From UBA5862 sp002408105 (GTDB lineage: Bacteria; Pseudomonadota; Gammaproteobacteria; Pseudomonadales; UBA5862): a stretch of DNA of 30,404 nt. Every line of letters begins with the position of its first letter. Position 1 is the stretch's first letter. Positions 15,326-23,689 of this stretch are shown piece after piece. Where the stretch lies: contig JAXHVB010000100.1 in assembly GCA_034189125.1 (NCBI GenBank), positions 1-30,404 on the forward strand, in the 5' to 3' direction. Below the pieces are notes generated by a model. That model saw only the letters and a list, made by a program, of their open reading frames with translations. It ran no database searches and had not been told where the DNA came from. The position numbers were made by a program, and so were the translations under genes.

Positions 15326-15356
15326 TCGGCAGGTCTTCGCCCTCGCCTGCCAGCGC
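15319..15356 (+). terminator. Hairpin spanning the crotonase stop (possible terminator)
   Basis: GCGCT (15319-15323), a 4-base bulge, GGCAGG (15328-15333), a 12-base loop, CCTGCC (15346-15351) and AGCGC (15352-15356) give 11 base pairs in two blocks. No T-run follows, so intrinsic termination is uncertain. Confidence 0.35.
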
Positions 15357-15419
15357 CCAGGGGGTTACCATCGCGGCCAGGGTGGTGCCCAAGACCACTC
15401 GCAGTCGGAGTTGTTTCGC

Positions 15420-18185
15420 ATGTTGATCTCTAGATGCCTCACTTTTGTGCAGCGCTGCAATGCGCTGGCGGTGTTGCTCGCGCTTGGGTTGGCCCTCGCC
15501 AGCAGGGTGCAGGCGGAACCTGTGGTGCCAACGCTGAACCTCGAGTACCACCAGTTCGAGCTCGACAACGGCCTGCGGGTGGTGGTGCACGAGGACCGCA
15601 AGGCGCCGATCGTCGCGGTCAACGTCTGGTACCACGTGGGCTCGAAAAACGAGACCCCAGGCAAAACCGGCTTCGCCCACCTGTTCGAACACCTGATGTT
15701 CAATGGCAGCGAACACCACGACGATGAGTACTTTGCCCCCTTCGAGCGCATCGGGGCGACGGACATGAACGGCACCACCAACAACGACCGCACCAACTAC
15801 TTCCAGAATGTCCCCACCTCGGGTCTGGACCTCGCGCTTTGGATGGAATCTGACCGCATGGGCCACCTGCTCGGCGCCGTGACCCAAGAAAAGCTGGACG
15901 AACAGCGTGGCGTGGTGCAGAACGAAAAGCGACAGGGCGAAAACCAGCCCTACGGGCGGGTGTTTCAGACCCTCGCAAGGTACAGCTTCCCGCCCGGGCA
16001 TCCCTATTCCTGGCCCGTGATTGGCTCGATGGAAGACCTGGAGGCTGCGAGCCTCGAAGACGTCCACACTTGGTTCAAAACCTACTACGGCCCATCCAAT
16101 GCGACGCTGGTACTGGCCGGAGACATTGACCTCGAAACGGCCCGCCAAAAAGCCGAGCACTACTTCGGCGACATCCCTGGTGGCGAACCCTTGGAGCAAG
16201 GGCGCCAATGGGTCGCGCCGATGGAAGCACCGCGCCGGGTGGTGATCGAGGACCGCGTGCCGCAACCGCGGGTCTACCTCGCGTGGAACCTGCCACCCAT
16301 CACCGACTCCAGCGCACCGGATTTCGAGTTGATGGCCCAACTGCTCGGTGGTGGTAGAAACGCCCAGCTGTATCGCCGTCTGGTGTACAAAGACCAGATT
16401 GCCACCAGTGTGAGCGCCTTTTATTACGGCCGCGAGCTGGCAGGCCAGATGATCATCGTCGCAGACGTGCGTCCGGGCGCGAACGCCGGCGACGTGGAAG
16501 CTGCGATCCAGGAGGAACTCAGCCGATTTAGAGACAAAGGCCCTTCCAAAGCGGCGCTGTCGCGGGCCAAGACCGCGTACATGGCAGAGATGGTCCGCCA
16601 AACCGAGCGGGTCGGCGGTTTTGGGGGCAAGTCCGACCTGCTGGCCCGCGGAGCCGTCTTTTTCGATGATCCAGGGGCCTTTGCCCCCTGGTTAGAGCGC
16701 ATCGCGGCAGTAGAGCGCGGTGACCTCAAGCGCCTGGCGCGCACCTGGCTCGGGACGAACCGCCTCGCCATTGTCGTCACACCTTTTCCGAACCTCACCC
16801 ACGCCAGCACCGGCGCCGACCGCAGCCAATTGCCGGCGCCGGACGAGCCACCCGAGTTGGAACTGCCCAGCGCGCAAACCGCCACCCTCTCAAACGGGCT
16901 TGAGGTGGTGTTGGTGGAGCGGCGCCAAACCCCCTTGGTGCAATTCAGTTTGCAGTTTGACGCCGGCTACGCCGCCGATGCTGAAACGGTACCCGGCACC
17001 CAGAGCTTCGCCTTGGCCATGCTCAAGGAAGGCACCAGTGACCTCGATGCCTTCGAAATCAGCGAGCGCGAAGAAGCCCTCGGCGCACAAATCAGCACTG
17101 GATCGACACTGGACACCACCACGGTGGCGCTCTCTACACTGACCACCCAGCTCGAACCGGCGCTGCAGCTGTTCACCGAGGTGGTCACCGACCCAGCGTT
17201 TCCCGCGGATGAAATCGAGCGCAAGCGAGGCCAGTGGCTCGCCGGCATTGCCCAAGAGCAAGCCCAGCCAGTCTCACTCGCGCTGCGCACCCTGCCACCG
17301 CTGTTGTATGGAGCAGGTCACCCCTATGCCACGCCCATGACCGGTTCGGGCACCGAGGCCGGGGTTCGCGCCCTGGACCAAGCCACCCTGCGACGTTTCC
17401 ATCAACGCTGGTTCAACCCGCAGGGGGCAACCCTGATCGTGGTGGGCGACGTGGGTCTGGATGGGGTGCTGCCTGTACTGGAGCAAACCCTGGGTGCATG
17501 GGAGCCCCAGACACCCACTGCCAGGGTGGGCGCACCGAACCCGGTTCAACCCCCCACCGAACCCCGCCTCTACCTGCTCGACAAACCCGGCGCGGAACAG
17601 ACGACCCTGTTCGTGGGCACCTTGCTGCCACCCACCGGCGCACCCAACGACATCGCCCTGCAGCTGTTGAACCAGGTGTTTGGTGGCACCTTCACTTCTA
17701 GGCTCAACATGAACCTGCGGGAAGACAAGCACTGGTCCTATGGGGCACGCTCGTTGATCCGCTCAGCCCGCGGACAGCGGCCGTTTCTCGCCTATAGCGC
17801 GGTGCAGGCTGATCAAACCGTCCCTGCGATGCACGAGATCCTCGCTGAGCTCAACGCCATCAGGGGCCAACGCCCACCGACCGCGGCGGAACTCGAAAAA
17901 GTGGTGTTGAACGAGACCCTCAAGCGCCCCGGTCGATTCGAAACCAACGCTGCCCTGGCGGCTGAGCTGGCCGAGGCAATCCGCTTCGACCGCGGGCTGG
18001 ATTACATCGAAACCTACGCCGATGCAGTGCGGAACACCAACCTGGACGAATTACAGGCCGCCAGCACCCTCATCGATCCGCGCCGGTTGGTGTGGGTCAT
18101 CGTCGGGGACCTTGCCGCCATCGAAGCGGACATCCGCGCGCTCGAATGGGGCGAAGTGGAGGTGCTGGATGCCACTGCGCCCTAA
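15420..18185 (+). CDS. Secreted M16 family zinc metallopeptidase (two-domain, pitrilysin-like)
   Basis: A 921-residue protein made of two tandem M16 units. A signal peptide is clear (MLISRCLTFVQRCNALAVLL, then ALGLALASRVQA), so it acts in the periplasm. The first unit has the inverted zinc motif HLFEH (H87, E90, H91) with the third ligand candidate E169 in VQNEKRQGEN, spaced as in active family members. The second unit (from about residue 485, starting TATLSNGLEVVLVERR) has SFALAML in place of HxxEH and is thus a non-catalytic half, as is normal in such clam-shell peptidases. It probably degrades short peptides. The ATG at 15420 has GGAG upstream and starts the signal peptide. The 3' end overlaps the Slp lipoprotein gene by 17 bases. 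Confidence 0.92.
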   Translation: MLISRCLTFVQRCNALAVLLALGLALASRVQAEPVVPTLNLEYHQFELDNGLRVVVHEDRKAPIVAVNVWYHVGSKNETPGKTGFAHLFEHLMFNGSEHHDDEYFAPFERIGATDMNGTTNNDRTNYFQNVPTSGLDLALWMESDRMGHLLGAVTQEKLDEQRGVVQNEKRQGENQPYGRVFQTLARYSFPPGHPYSWPVIGSMEDLEAASLEDVHTWFKTYYGPSNATLVLAGDIDLETARQKAEHYFGDIPGGEPLEQGRQWVAPMEAPRRVVIEDRVPQPRVYLAWNLPPITDSSAPDFELMAQLLGGGRNAQLYRRLVYKDQIATSVSAFYYGRELAGQMIIVADVRPGANAGDVEAAIQEELSRFRDKGPSKAALSRAKTAYMAEMVRQTERVGGFGGKSDLLARGAVFFDDPGAFAPWLERIAAVERGDLKRLARTWLGTNRLAIVVTPFPNLTHASTGADRSQLPAPDEPPELELPSAQTATLSNGLEVVLVERRQTPLVQFSLQFDAGYAADAETVPGTQSFALAMLKEGTSDLDAFEISEREEALGAQISTGSTLDTTTVALSTLTTQLEPALQLFTEVVTDPAFPADEIERKRGQWLAGIAQEQAQPVSLALRTLPPLLYGAGHPYATPMTGSGTEAGVRALDQATLRRFHQRWFNPQGATLIVVGDVGLDGVLPVLEQTLGAWEPQTPTARVGAPNPVQPPTEPRLYLLDKPGAEQTTLFVGTLLPPTGAPNDIALQLLNQVFGGTFTSRLNMNLREDKHWSYGARSLIRSARGQRPFLAYSAVQADQTVPAMHEILAELNAIRGQRPPTAAELEKVVLNETLKRPGRFETNAALAAELAEAIRFDRGLDYIETYADAVRNTNLDELQAASTLIDPRRLVWVIVGDLAAIEADIRALEWGEVEVLDATAP
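18158..18162 (+). promoter_or_regulatory. Shine-Dalgarno GGAGG for the Slp gene inside the M16 gene
   Basis: GGAGG lies 6 bases before the ATG at 18169 and within the last codons of the peptidase gene. It supports coupled expression and fixes the lipoprotein start. Confidence 0.7.
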
Positions 18186-18720
18186 CAGGGACCAAAGCAG
18201 CCGGCTCGTCGCCCGCCTTGGTCTCGCAATCCTCGCGCCGCTGCTGCTCAGCGCCTGCGCCAGCCGCTCGCCACTCATCGTCTCCGCGCCTGAGCAGCCG
18301 TTGGCCCTGGGAACCATCGACGGAGCCGTGGAACAGCACCTCGGCCGCAGCGTGCGCTGGGGGGGGCGCGCCCTGGCGGTGACTGCCCAGCAGGGCCACC
18401 ACTGGATCGAGATCGAAGGCAGACCCCTCGGCAGCGCGGGCATGCCGCGCTCCGAGTCCAGTTCCACCGGCCGTTTCATCGCCCAGGTGCCTGATGCCCT
18501 CATCCCGACCCGCCCGCTGCGCAGCGGCACCTTGGTGACAGTGTTCGGAACCATCACCGACCAGGCCACCCAGCAGCTCGGGGCACTGGAATTGCGCCTG
18601 CCAGTGGTCGCAGTCGAGGCCATCGAAGTCTGGCGCGACCCACAGCCCCCTCCCCCGGTCTGGCCCCCGGCCTATTGGCACCCATGGCCTTATCCACCCG
18701 ATCCCTACTGGCTTTATTGA
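18169..18720 (+). CDS. slp: Slp-family outer-membrane lipoprotein
   Basis: A 183-residue lipoprotein. The N terminus has a basic region, a hydrophobic stretch (LVARLGLAILAPLLLSAC) and a lipobox LLSAC with Cys30 as the lipidated residue. The mature part matches the Slp/YeaY family: RSVRWGGRALAV, WIEIEGRPLGSAG, SSTGRFIAQVPD, RSGTLVTVFGTITD and LPVVAVEAIEVW in order. E. coli Slp is an outer-membrane lipoprotein induced in stationary phase and carbon starvation; its biochemical role is not settled. The C terminus is unusually rich in Pro, Trp and Tyr (many WPPAYWHPWPYPPD-type repeats over the last 30 residues). The start overlaps the M16 peptidase by 17 bases and has GGAGG at a 6-base spacing. 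Both products are exported. Confidence 0.92.
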   Translation: MPLRPNRDQSSRLVARLGLAILAPLLLSACASRSPLIVSAPEQPLALGTIDGAVEQHLGRSVRWGGRALAVTAQQGHHWIEIEGRPLGSAGMPRSESSSTGRFIAQVPDALIPTRPLRSGTLVTVFGTITDQATQQLGALELRLPVVAVEAIEVWRDPQPPPPVWPPAYWHPWPYPPDPYWLY

Positions 18721-18773
18721 GTGACGCAGCGGCCCACCACAGCTCGCTCTGAGCGCCCGCGCAATGGCAGGCG

Positions 18774-19376
18774 GTGCAGACGCTGCGCCTGAGGGGGCTG
18801 CGTCGCCTGGGCCTCAAGGGCATCGATGCGACCCTTGAGGCAGGCCAGTTGGCGTGCCTCAAAGGCCGTTCCGGCAGCGGCAAGACACTGCTCTTGCGAG
18901 CGATCGCAGACCTCGACCCGATCGAAGGCACCGTCCACCTTGATGGGCAAGACTCGAGCTCCATGCCCCCCACCGAGTGGCGCCGCCGGGTCGCTTACGT
19001 ACCGGCCGAACCTGGCTGGTGGGCCGAGCGGGTCAAGGACCACTTTGCATCGGACCCGAGCGATTGGCTGTCGCCGTTGAACCTGGACCCGGACCTCCTG
19101 CGCTCGAATGTGGACGAACTCTCCAGCGGCGAACGCCAGCGGCTGGCTTTGGTTCGCGCCCTGGTTCAGCACCCGGACATATTGCTACTGGACGAACCGA
19201 CCGCCAACCTGGACAACGACAACACCGCGGCCGTGGAGTCGGTGGTGCAGGGTCGCTTTCTCACTGCCCCCGGACGCGCGGTGGTGTGGGTCAGCCACGA
19301 TGACAACCAGGTTCAGCGCATCGCAACCCGGGTGTGGGTGCTGGCCGGCGGCCAACTCGAGGACCGCACACCCTAA
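18774..19376 (+). CDS. fetA: ABC transporter ATPase, FetA/YbbL-like
   Basis: A 200-residue ATP-binding subunit. Walker A GRSGSGKT (31-38), signature ELSSGERQRLAL (115-126), Walker B ILLLDEP (136-142), D-loop ANLD and switch histidine H175 in WVSHDD are all present. The Q-loop position reads VAYVPAEPGWW, with Ala where most ABC ATPases have Gln. Paired with a FetB permease it forms the FetAB type of transporter, which in E. coli exports iron and aids resistance to oxidative stress. A TGA lies seven codons before the GTG at 18774 in the same frame, and there is no ATG, so GTG is the start; its Shine-Dalgarno is poor. The stop overlaps the fetB ATG (TAATG). Confidence 0.88.
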   Translation: MQTLRLRGLRRLGLKGIDATLEAGQLACLKGRSGSGKTLLLRAIADLDPIEGTVHLDGQDSSSMPPTEWRRRVAYVPAEPGWWAERVKDHFASDPSDWLSPLNLDPDLLRSNVDELSSGERQRLALVRALVQHPDILLLDEPTANLDNDNTAAVESVVQGRFLTAPGRAVVWVSHDDNQVQRIATRVWVLAGGQLEDRTP

Positions 19377-20170
19377 TGCGTGACCTCAGCATCCTGCACC
19401 TGATCCTGGCCAGCGGCCTGGTGGCACTGCTGGCCGGTCTGCATTGGCGCAGTGCACCCCGCCTGGCTCAGGGACTCGGCGTCGGGTTGGTGCGTTGCGC
19501 CATCCAGTTGAGCCTGGTGGGCCTGCTGCTGGAAGCCCTTTTCAGCCACGTCCACCTCGCCTGGGTCGCCGCGATGGCGCTGGTGATGGCCCTGACCGCG
19601 GGGCGTGAAATGAGCGCGCGCCAAACCCACAGGTTTCGCGCGCGGGCGAGCTTCTGGATAGGGGCCAGTTCAATCATGGTGAGTTCCTACCTCCTGGTGC
19701 TGCTCGCCCTGCTGGTGGCGGTCCGCCCTGAGCCCTGGTACCACCCGCAATACGCCATACCCCTGCTGGGCATGCTCCTCGGCAACACCATGAATGGCAT
19801 CGCGCTGGCCATGGACCGGTTGACCGATGGCGCGATCACCGAGCGCCGCCAGATCGAGGCGCAACTGCTTTGCGGGCGCAGTGCAACCGCAGCCATCGCG
19901 ACACTCCGCAGCAAGGCGGTGTCGAGCGCGCTCACCCCTGCGATCAACGGCATGGCGGCTGCGGGCCTGGTGAGCCTGCCGGGCATGATGACCGGTCAGA
20001 TCCTTGCCGGCAGCGCACCCATGCCAGCGGTCCGCTACCAGATTTTCATCCTGATGCTCATCACGGCAGGGACGGGGTTTGGGACCTACCTGGCGGTTCA
20101 GATGGCGGCCCGGCGGCTGTTCGACGGGCGCATGCGGTTGCGTGTCGACCGCCTTGCGGCATTGGAGTGA
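19376..20170 (+). CDS. fetB: ABC transporter permease, FetB/YbbM-like (UPF0014)
   Basis: A 264-residue inner-membrane protein with about seven hydrophobic segments. Family landmarks are present: the central IPLLGMLLGNTMNGIALAMDR (about 127-147) and the later ALTPAINGMAAAGLVSLPGM followed by TGQILAGSAPMPAVRYQI. These are the signature of the UPF0014/FetB permeases. Together with FetA it would export iron or a related metal from the cytoplasm. The ATG overlaps the fetA TAA by one base, so translation is likely coupled. Length and topology are normal. Confidence 0.92.
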   Translation: MRDLSILHLILASGLVALLAGLHWRSAPRLAQGLGVGLVRCAIQLSLVGLLLEALFSHVHLAWVAAMALVMALTAGREMSARQTHRFRARASFWIGASSIMVSSYLLVLLALLVAVRPEPWYHPQYAIPLLGMLLGNTMNGIALAMDRLTDGAITERRQIEAQLLCGRSATAAIATLRSKAVSSALTPAINGMAAAGLVSLPGMMTGQILAGSAPMPAVRYQIFILMLITAGTGFGTYLAVQMAARRLFDGRMRLRVDRLAALE

Positions 20171-20364
20171 GCCCAAGGATTTATGTAAAACTCAGCACTG
20201 AACCTGTCCTGTCTCGCAAGCCGCCCACAACTCGGCTACATTTACTGGTACTGGATACACGCTGCAACCAAGCGGGTTCAGGGCGTTGGCCGCAGCTCTG
20301 TCCACCCGGCACCGACCCCGGCTTCACGCATCGACACAATAGGCACACAGGAAAACTCCAGAGG
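20171..20364 (+). other. Intergenic region before the GGDEF gene
   Basis: 194 bases, less GC-rich than its flanks near 20180-20250 (for example TTTATGTAAAAC and GGCTACATTTACTGG), which suggests a promoter region. No -35/-10 pair meets consensus well enough to call. No ORF with coding character was seen. Confidence 0.3.
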
Positions 20365-22854
20365 ATGAGCCCAGCCGTCGAGCCGGACCCGCGCAAGGCT
20401 GCGCCACAGTTGCCTGACCGCAGCCGCAATCACCGGCCTGGCTTGGCGCTCTCCCTGATCGTGGCTGCTCTGGTCATCGCACTGGGGTACTTGGCATTTG
20501 GTGACACCACACTGAGCGAGTTTGGCCTCGCCGAAGGCGGGCGCGTTCTCGCCCTGATGCTCTCGTGCGCAGCGCTTGGGTTTATCCTTAACCATACCCT
20601 GGTCCAGTACAAACTCGCCCCCCTCTGGCGCGCACTCCACACGACCGTAGAACGTACCGGCGTTCCCAGTCCGCGCCGCCGCAGCCGCAACCGCCTGGGC
20701 ACGCCCATCATGCGCGCCGACTTGGAGTCCTTGGCCAATCGCGTTGAGGTGCAATACGCGACCCTGTCGCAGCAGCATGAGCAGCTGCAGCGGTCGGAGC
20801 GGGAACTGCAACGCATCCTCGATCAGATGCACGATACCTACTATCGAACCGATGAAAACGGCTTGGTGGTGCGTACATCCGCCTCGGTCCAGACACTGCT
20901 TGGGTACACCCAGGAGTACGCCATTGGGGTCCAGCTCGCTGACATCTACGCAACCCCGGCGGACCGGGACCGTTTCCTGGAGCGGCTCATGGGCGCGGGC
21001 GCCGTGCGCCATAACATCACCCACCTGCGCCATGCCGACGGCCATGTGGTGACCGTATCGACCAACGCACACATGCTGTACGACGACACAGGCCGATTCA
21101 TTGGCGTCGAAGGCACCACCCGGGATATTTCCGAGCAGCTGCGCCAAGCAGACCTGTTGTATCGGGAAAAAGAGCAGGCGACCGTCACCCTACAAAGCAT
21201 CGCTGACGCCGTGATCACCACCGATGCCGACGCCAAGGTGAGTTTCCTCAACCCAGTCGCTGAGCAGCTGTGCGGCTGGACCACAGCGCAGGCCGAGGGC
21301 AGGAGCCTGGCCGAGGTGCTTCTGCTGCGCCATGAAGAAGACGATGCCCCGGTCGCCAACCCGGCGTCCGAGGCCCTGAGCCTCGGACAGACCGTTCAGC
21401 ACGCTGAACTCTGGCTCACCAGCCGCTCGGGCCATGACTATGCCATCCACCTGTCCGCGGCACCGATCCGCAACGCGAGCGGTGACTTGTTCGGCGTGGT
21501 TGTGGTGTTTCGTGACGACACCGAAACCCGCGCCTTTCACCGACGCATCAGCTGGCAGGCGCACCACGACAGCCTGACGGGCCTGGTCAACCGCCACGAG
21601 TTGCACCGTCGCCTGGATGAAGCCTTGCAGAGCGCGCGAAGCGAGCAGTTACAGCACGCCTTCCTGTACCTAGACCTGGACCGCTTCAAGGTCGTCAATG
21701 ACTCCTGCGGTCACCATGCGGGGGATAAGTTGCTGCGTCAGATCGCGTTTTTACTGAAGCGCGAGATCCGCGAAACCGACACCCTCGGCCGCCTCGGTGG
21801 CGACGAATTCGGTGTGCTCCTCGAAGACTGTCCGGAGGAACAGGCCCGCGACCTCGCCGAGCGCCTGCTGCACGTGATCGAGAAGTACCACTTCTACTGG
21901 GAGGATCAGCAATTCGACATCGGCGTGTCGATCGGGTTGGTCACCATCGACGCTACCGCAGGCCCACTGGTCGACGTATTGCGGGCTGCGGATTCGGCCT
22001 GTTACGAAGCCAAGCACAGCGGCCGCCACCGCGTACACCGCTACCAAGGCGACGGGCATGAGCTGGAACGCCGGCGCAGCGAACTCGAATGGGTCGAACA
22101 ACTGCGCCAGGCGATGTACCAGAACACACTCGAAGTCCACCTGCGGCCCATCCTGCCACTCGACCCGGCCCACGTGGCCGACCGTTCGTCCGTCGTGGAA
22201 ATGTCTTTGCACTTGCCCAGCGGCACCGAGGATGCCTCGATCCGCCTGGAACAACTGATGGCGGCGGCAGAGCGGTTCAACCTAATGCCCGAACTCGACC
22301 GCTGGACCTTGCGCAGCGCGTTGCGCCTGTTGCGCGAACGTCCATCCATCAGGCGGTTGCACCTTTCACTGTCCGGGGAGAGCATCAACGAAGACACCTT
22401 CGCTGCCCAGGTCGGCGAACTGATGCGCGAAACCGGGGTCAGCGGCGAACGCCTGTGCTTCGAAGTCACCGAGAAATGGGCACTGTCGAATATCCCGCAG
22501 CTCGGTCATCTGGTGGCGTCGCTGCAGGGCTCTGGCTGCCAGTTCGCACTCAAGGGGTTCGGCAACGGGCCTTCGGCCCTGACCCTGCTGCGCGACCTGC
22601 CCGTCGGATTCGTGAAAATCAGCGGCAGGCTGGTGGCCAACGCCCATGAAGAGCCCTTCAGCCGCAAGCTGCTTGAGGCCATCCACGCACTCACTGACGA
22701 GCTCGGCATCGCCACCATCGCCGAAGACGTGCGCCACCCCGACGCCTTAAGCACGCTGCAGGCCCTTGGCATCCAGTGCGCCCAGGGGAGCCTCATCGCG
22801 CCCGCGGAACCGGCCCACGCCAACCCATCCATGCCGGCCGGCGAAATCGCCTGA
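20365..22854 (+). CDS. Membrane PAS-PAS-GGDEF protein with a degenerate EAL domain
   Basis: An 829-residue cyclic-di-GMP signalling protein. Two membrane helices (about 28-48 and 64-84) are followed by a coiled-coil stretch (about 115-155), two PAS sensor domains (about 157-265 and 275-390), GGDEF (about 400-560) and a C-terminal EAL-like domain (about 575-820). The GGDEF motif is intact (478-482) and the inhibitory I-site RETD (469-472) is at the proper distance, so diguanylate cyclase activity is expected. The EAL-like domain is degenerate: EMS (612-614) for EAL, KG (730-731) for the metal-binding DD, KIS (751-753) for KID, and AED for AEG at 786-788, though VTE (701-703) remains. It should not hydrolyse c-di-GMP but could bind it. 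The ATG at 20365 begins just before the first helix. The layout resembles MorA/RmcA/DgcE-type proteins. Confidence 0.9.
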   Translation: MSPAVEPDPRKAAPQLPDRSRNHRPGLALSLIVAALVIALGYLAFGDTTLSEFGLAEGGRVLALMLSCAALGFILNHTLVQYKLAPLWRALHTTVERTGVPSPRRRSRNRLGTPIMRADLESLANRVEVQYATLSQQHEQLQRSERELQRILDQMHDTYYRTDENGLVVRTSASVQTLLGYTQEYAIGVQLADIYATPADRDRFLERLMGAGAVRHNITHLRHADGHVVTVSTNAHMLYDDTGRFIGVEGTTRDISEQLRQADLLYREKEQATVTLQSIADAVITTDADAKVSFLNPVAEQLCGWTTAQAEGRSLAEVLLLRHEEDDAPVANPASEALSLGQTVQHAELWLTSRSGHDYAIHLSAAPIRNASGDLFGVVVVFRDDTETRAFHRRISWQAHHDSLTGLVNRHELHRRLDEALQSARSEQLQHAFLYLDLDRFKVVNDSCGHHAGDKLLRQIAFLLKREIRETDTLGRLGGDEFGVLLEDCPEEQARDLAERLLHVIEKYHFYWEDQQFDIGVSIGLVTIDATAGPLVDVLRAADSACYEAKHSGRHRVHRYQGDGHELERRRSELEWVEQLRQAMYQNTLEVHLRPILPLDPAHVADRSSVVEMSLHLPSGTEDASIRLEQLMAAAERFNLMPELDRWTLRSALRLLRERPSIRRLHLSLSGESINEDTFAAQVGELMRETGVSGERLCFEVTEKWALSNIPQLGHLVASLQGSGCQFALKGFGNGPSALTLLRDLPVGFVKISGRLVANAHEEPFSRKLLEAIHALTDELGIATIAEDVRHPDALSTLQALGIQCAQGSLIAPAEPAHANPSMPAGEIA

Positions 22855-22905
22855 CCCACCGCCACCGATGCGCCAACTTCGCAGTCCGAAGGGCTCAGCT
22901 GTGCC

Positions 22906-23658
22906 ATGCTGAGCGACCCATCCTTCTATCTGGTCGCCATCCCGGCGGTGCTGTGCTTCGGGCTCGCCAAGGGCGGACTTGGTGGCCTGGCCATGCTCTC
23001 GGTGCCCCTGATGGCACTGGAGATCCCACCGCAACAGGCGGCCGGTATCCTGCTGCCGATCCTGTGCCTCATGGATGTCGTCGCCGTGTGGCGCTACTGG
23101 GGGCAGTGGAGTCTAGCCAACCTTCGGGTGTTGGTGCCCGCCGCCATGGTTGGCATTCTGGCCGGCGCTTGGCTGTTCCCAAGCCTCAGCGAAGCCCAGG
23201 TGCGCATTCTGATCGGCGCCATCACCGCCGGATTTGCCCTGCTGGAGCTGCTGCGCCGCCGACCACCCAGGCCACGCACACCTCATCCCCGGTGGGGCCG
23301 CTGGTGGGGCGCGGTATCGGGGTTTACCAGCTTCGGGATTCACGCGGGGGGGCCACCGCTGAGCCTGTACCTGCTGCCGCAACGGCTGGCTCCGGTGCAG
23401 TATGTCGGCACCACCGCGGCGTTCTTCCTGTGCGTGAACTACGCCAAGCTGGCGCCCTACTGGATGCTCGGACAGCTGGAAACGCCGCTGCTGACTGCCG
23501 CGCTGGTGCTCGCACCCTTCGCGCCGCTGGGGGTGCTTGGCGGTGCCTGGATCGTGCAGCGTTTGCCAGCCGAGCGCTACTACAACTGGATGTTCATTCT
23601 GTTGTTGCTTACGGGACTGCGCCTGCTCCAACAGGGCATCCAACAGGCCCTGGCTTAA
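22906..23658 (+). CDS. TauE/SafE family sulfite/anion exporter
   Basis: A 250-residue inner-membrane protein with about eight hydrophobic helices in two similar halves, as usual for TauE/SafE (DUF81) proteins. The N-terminal half has FGLAKGGLGGLAMLSVPLMA (about 18-37) and the second half has GFTSFGIHAGGPPLSLYLLP (about 139-158); these paired glycine-rich motifs are the family signature. Members export sulfite, sulfoacetate or other small organosulfur anions, but many are of unknown substrate. It follows the GGDEF gene by 51 bases in the same direction; no sulfur-metabolism operon is beside it. The DUF523-family gene downstream, on the other strand, is the only nearby gene with a possible sulfur link. 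Confidence 0.9.
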   Translation: MLSDPSFYLVAIPAVLCFGLAKGGLGGLAMLSVPLMALEIPPQQAAGILLPILCLMDVVAVWRYWGQWSLANLRVLVPAAMVGILAGAWLFPSLSEAQVRILIGAITAGFALLELLRRRPPRPRTPHPRWGRWWGAVSGFTSFGIHAGGPPLSLYLLPQRLAPVQYVGTTAAFFLCVNYAKLAPYWMLGQLETPLLTAALVLAPFAPLGVLGGAWIVQRLPAERYYNWMFILLLLTGLRLLQQGIQQALA

Positions 23659-23689
23659 TCCACGCTCCGCCGCGCGGCTGCACCGGCCC

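Noticed and set aside
20162..20190. Promoter-like TTGGAG ... GTAAAA before the GGDEF gene
   Set aside because: The -35 would be the end of the fetB coding sequence and the -10 is a poor match.
19870..20364. Upstream extension of the GGDEF frame into fetB
   Set aside because: It overlaps the conserved 3' part of fetB in another frame and has no domain character; the ATG at 20365 precedes the membrane helices directly.
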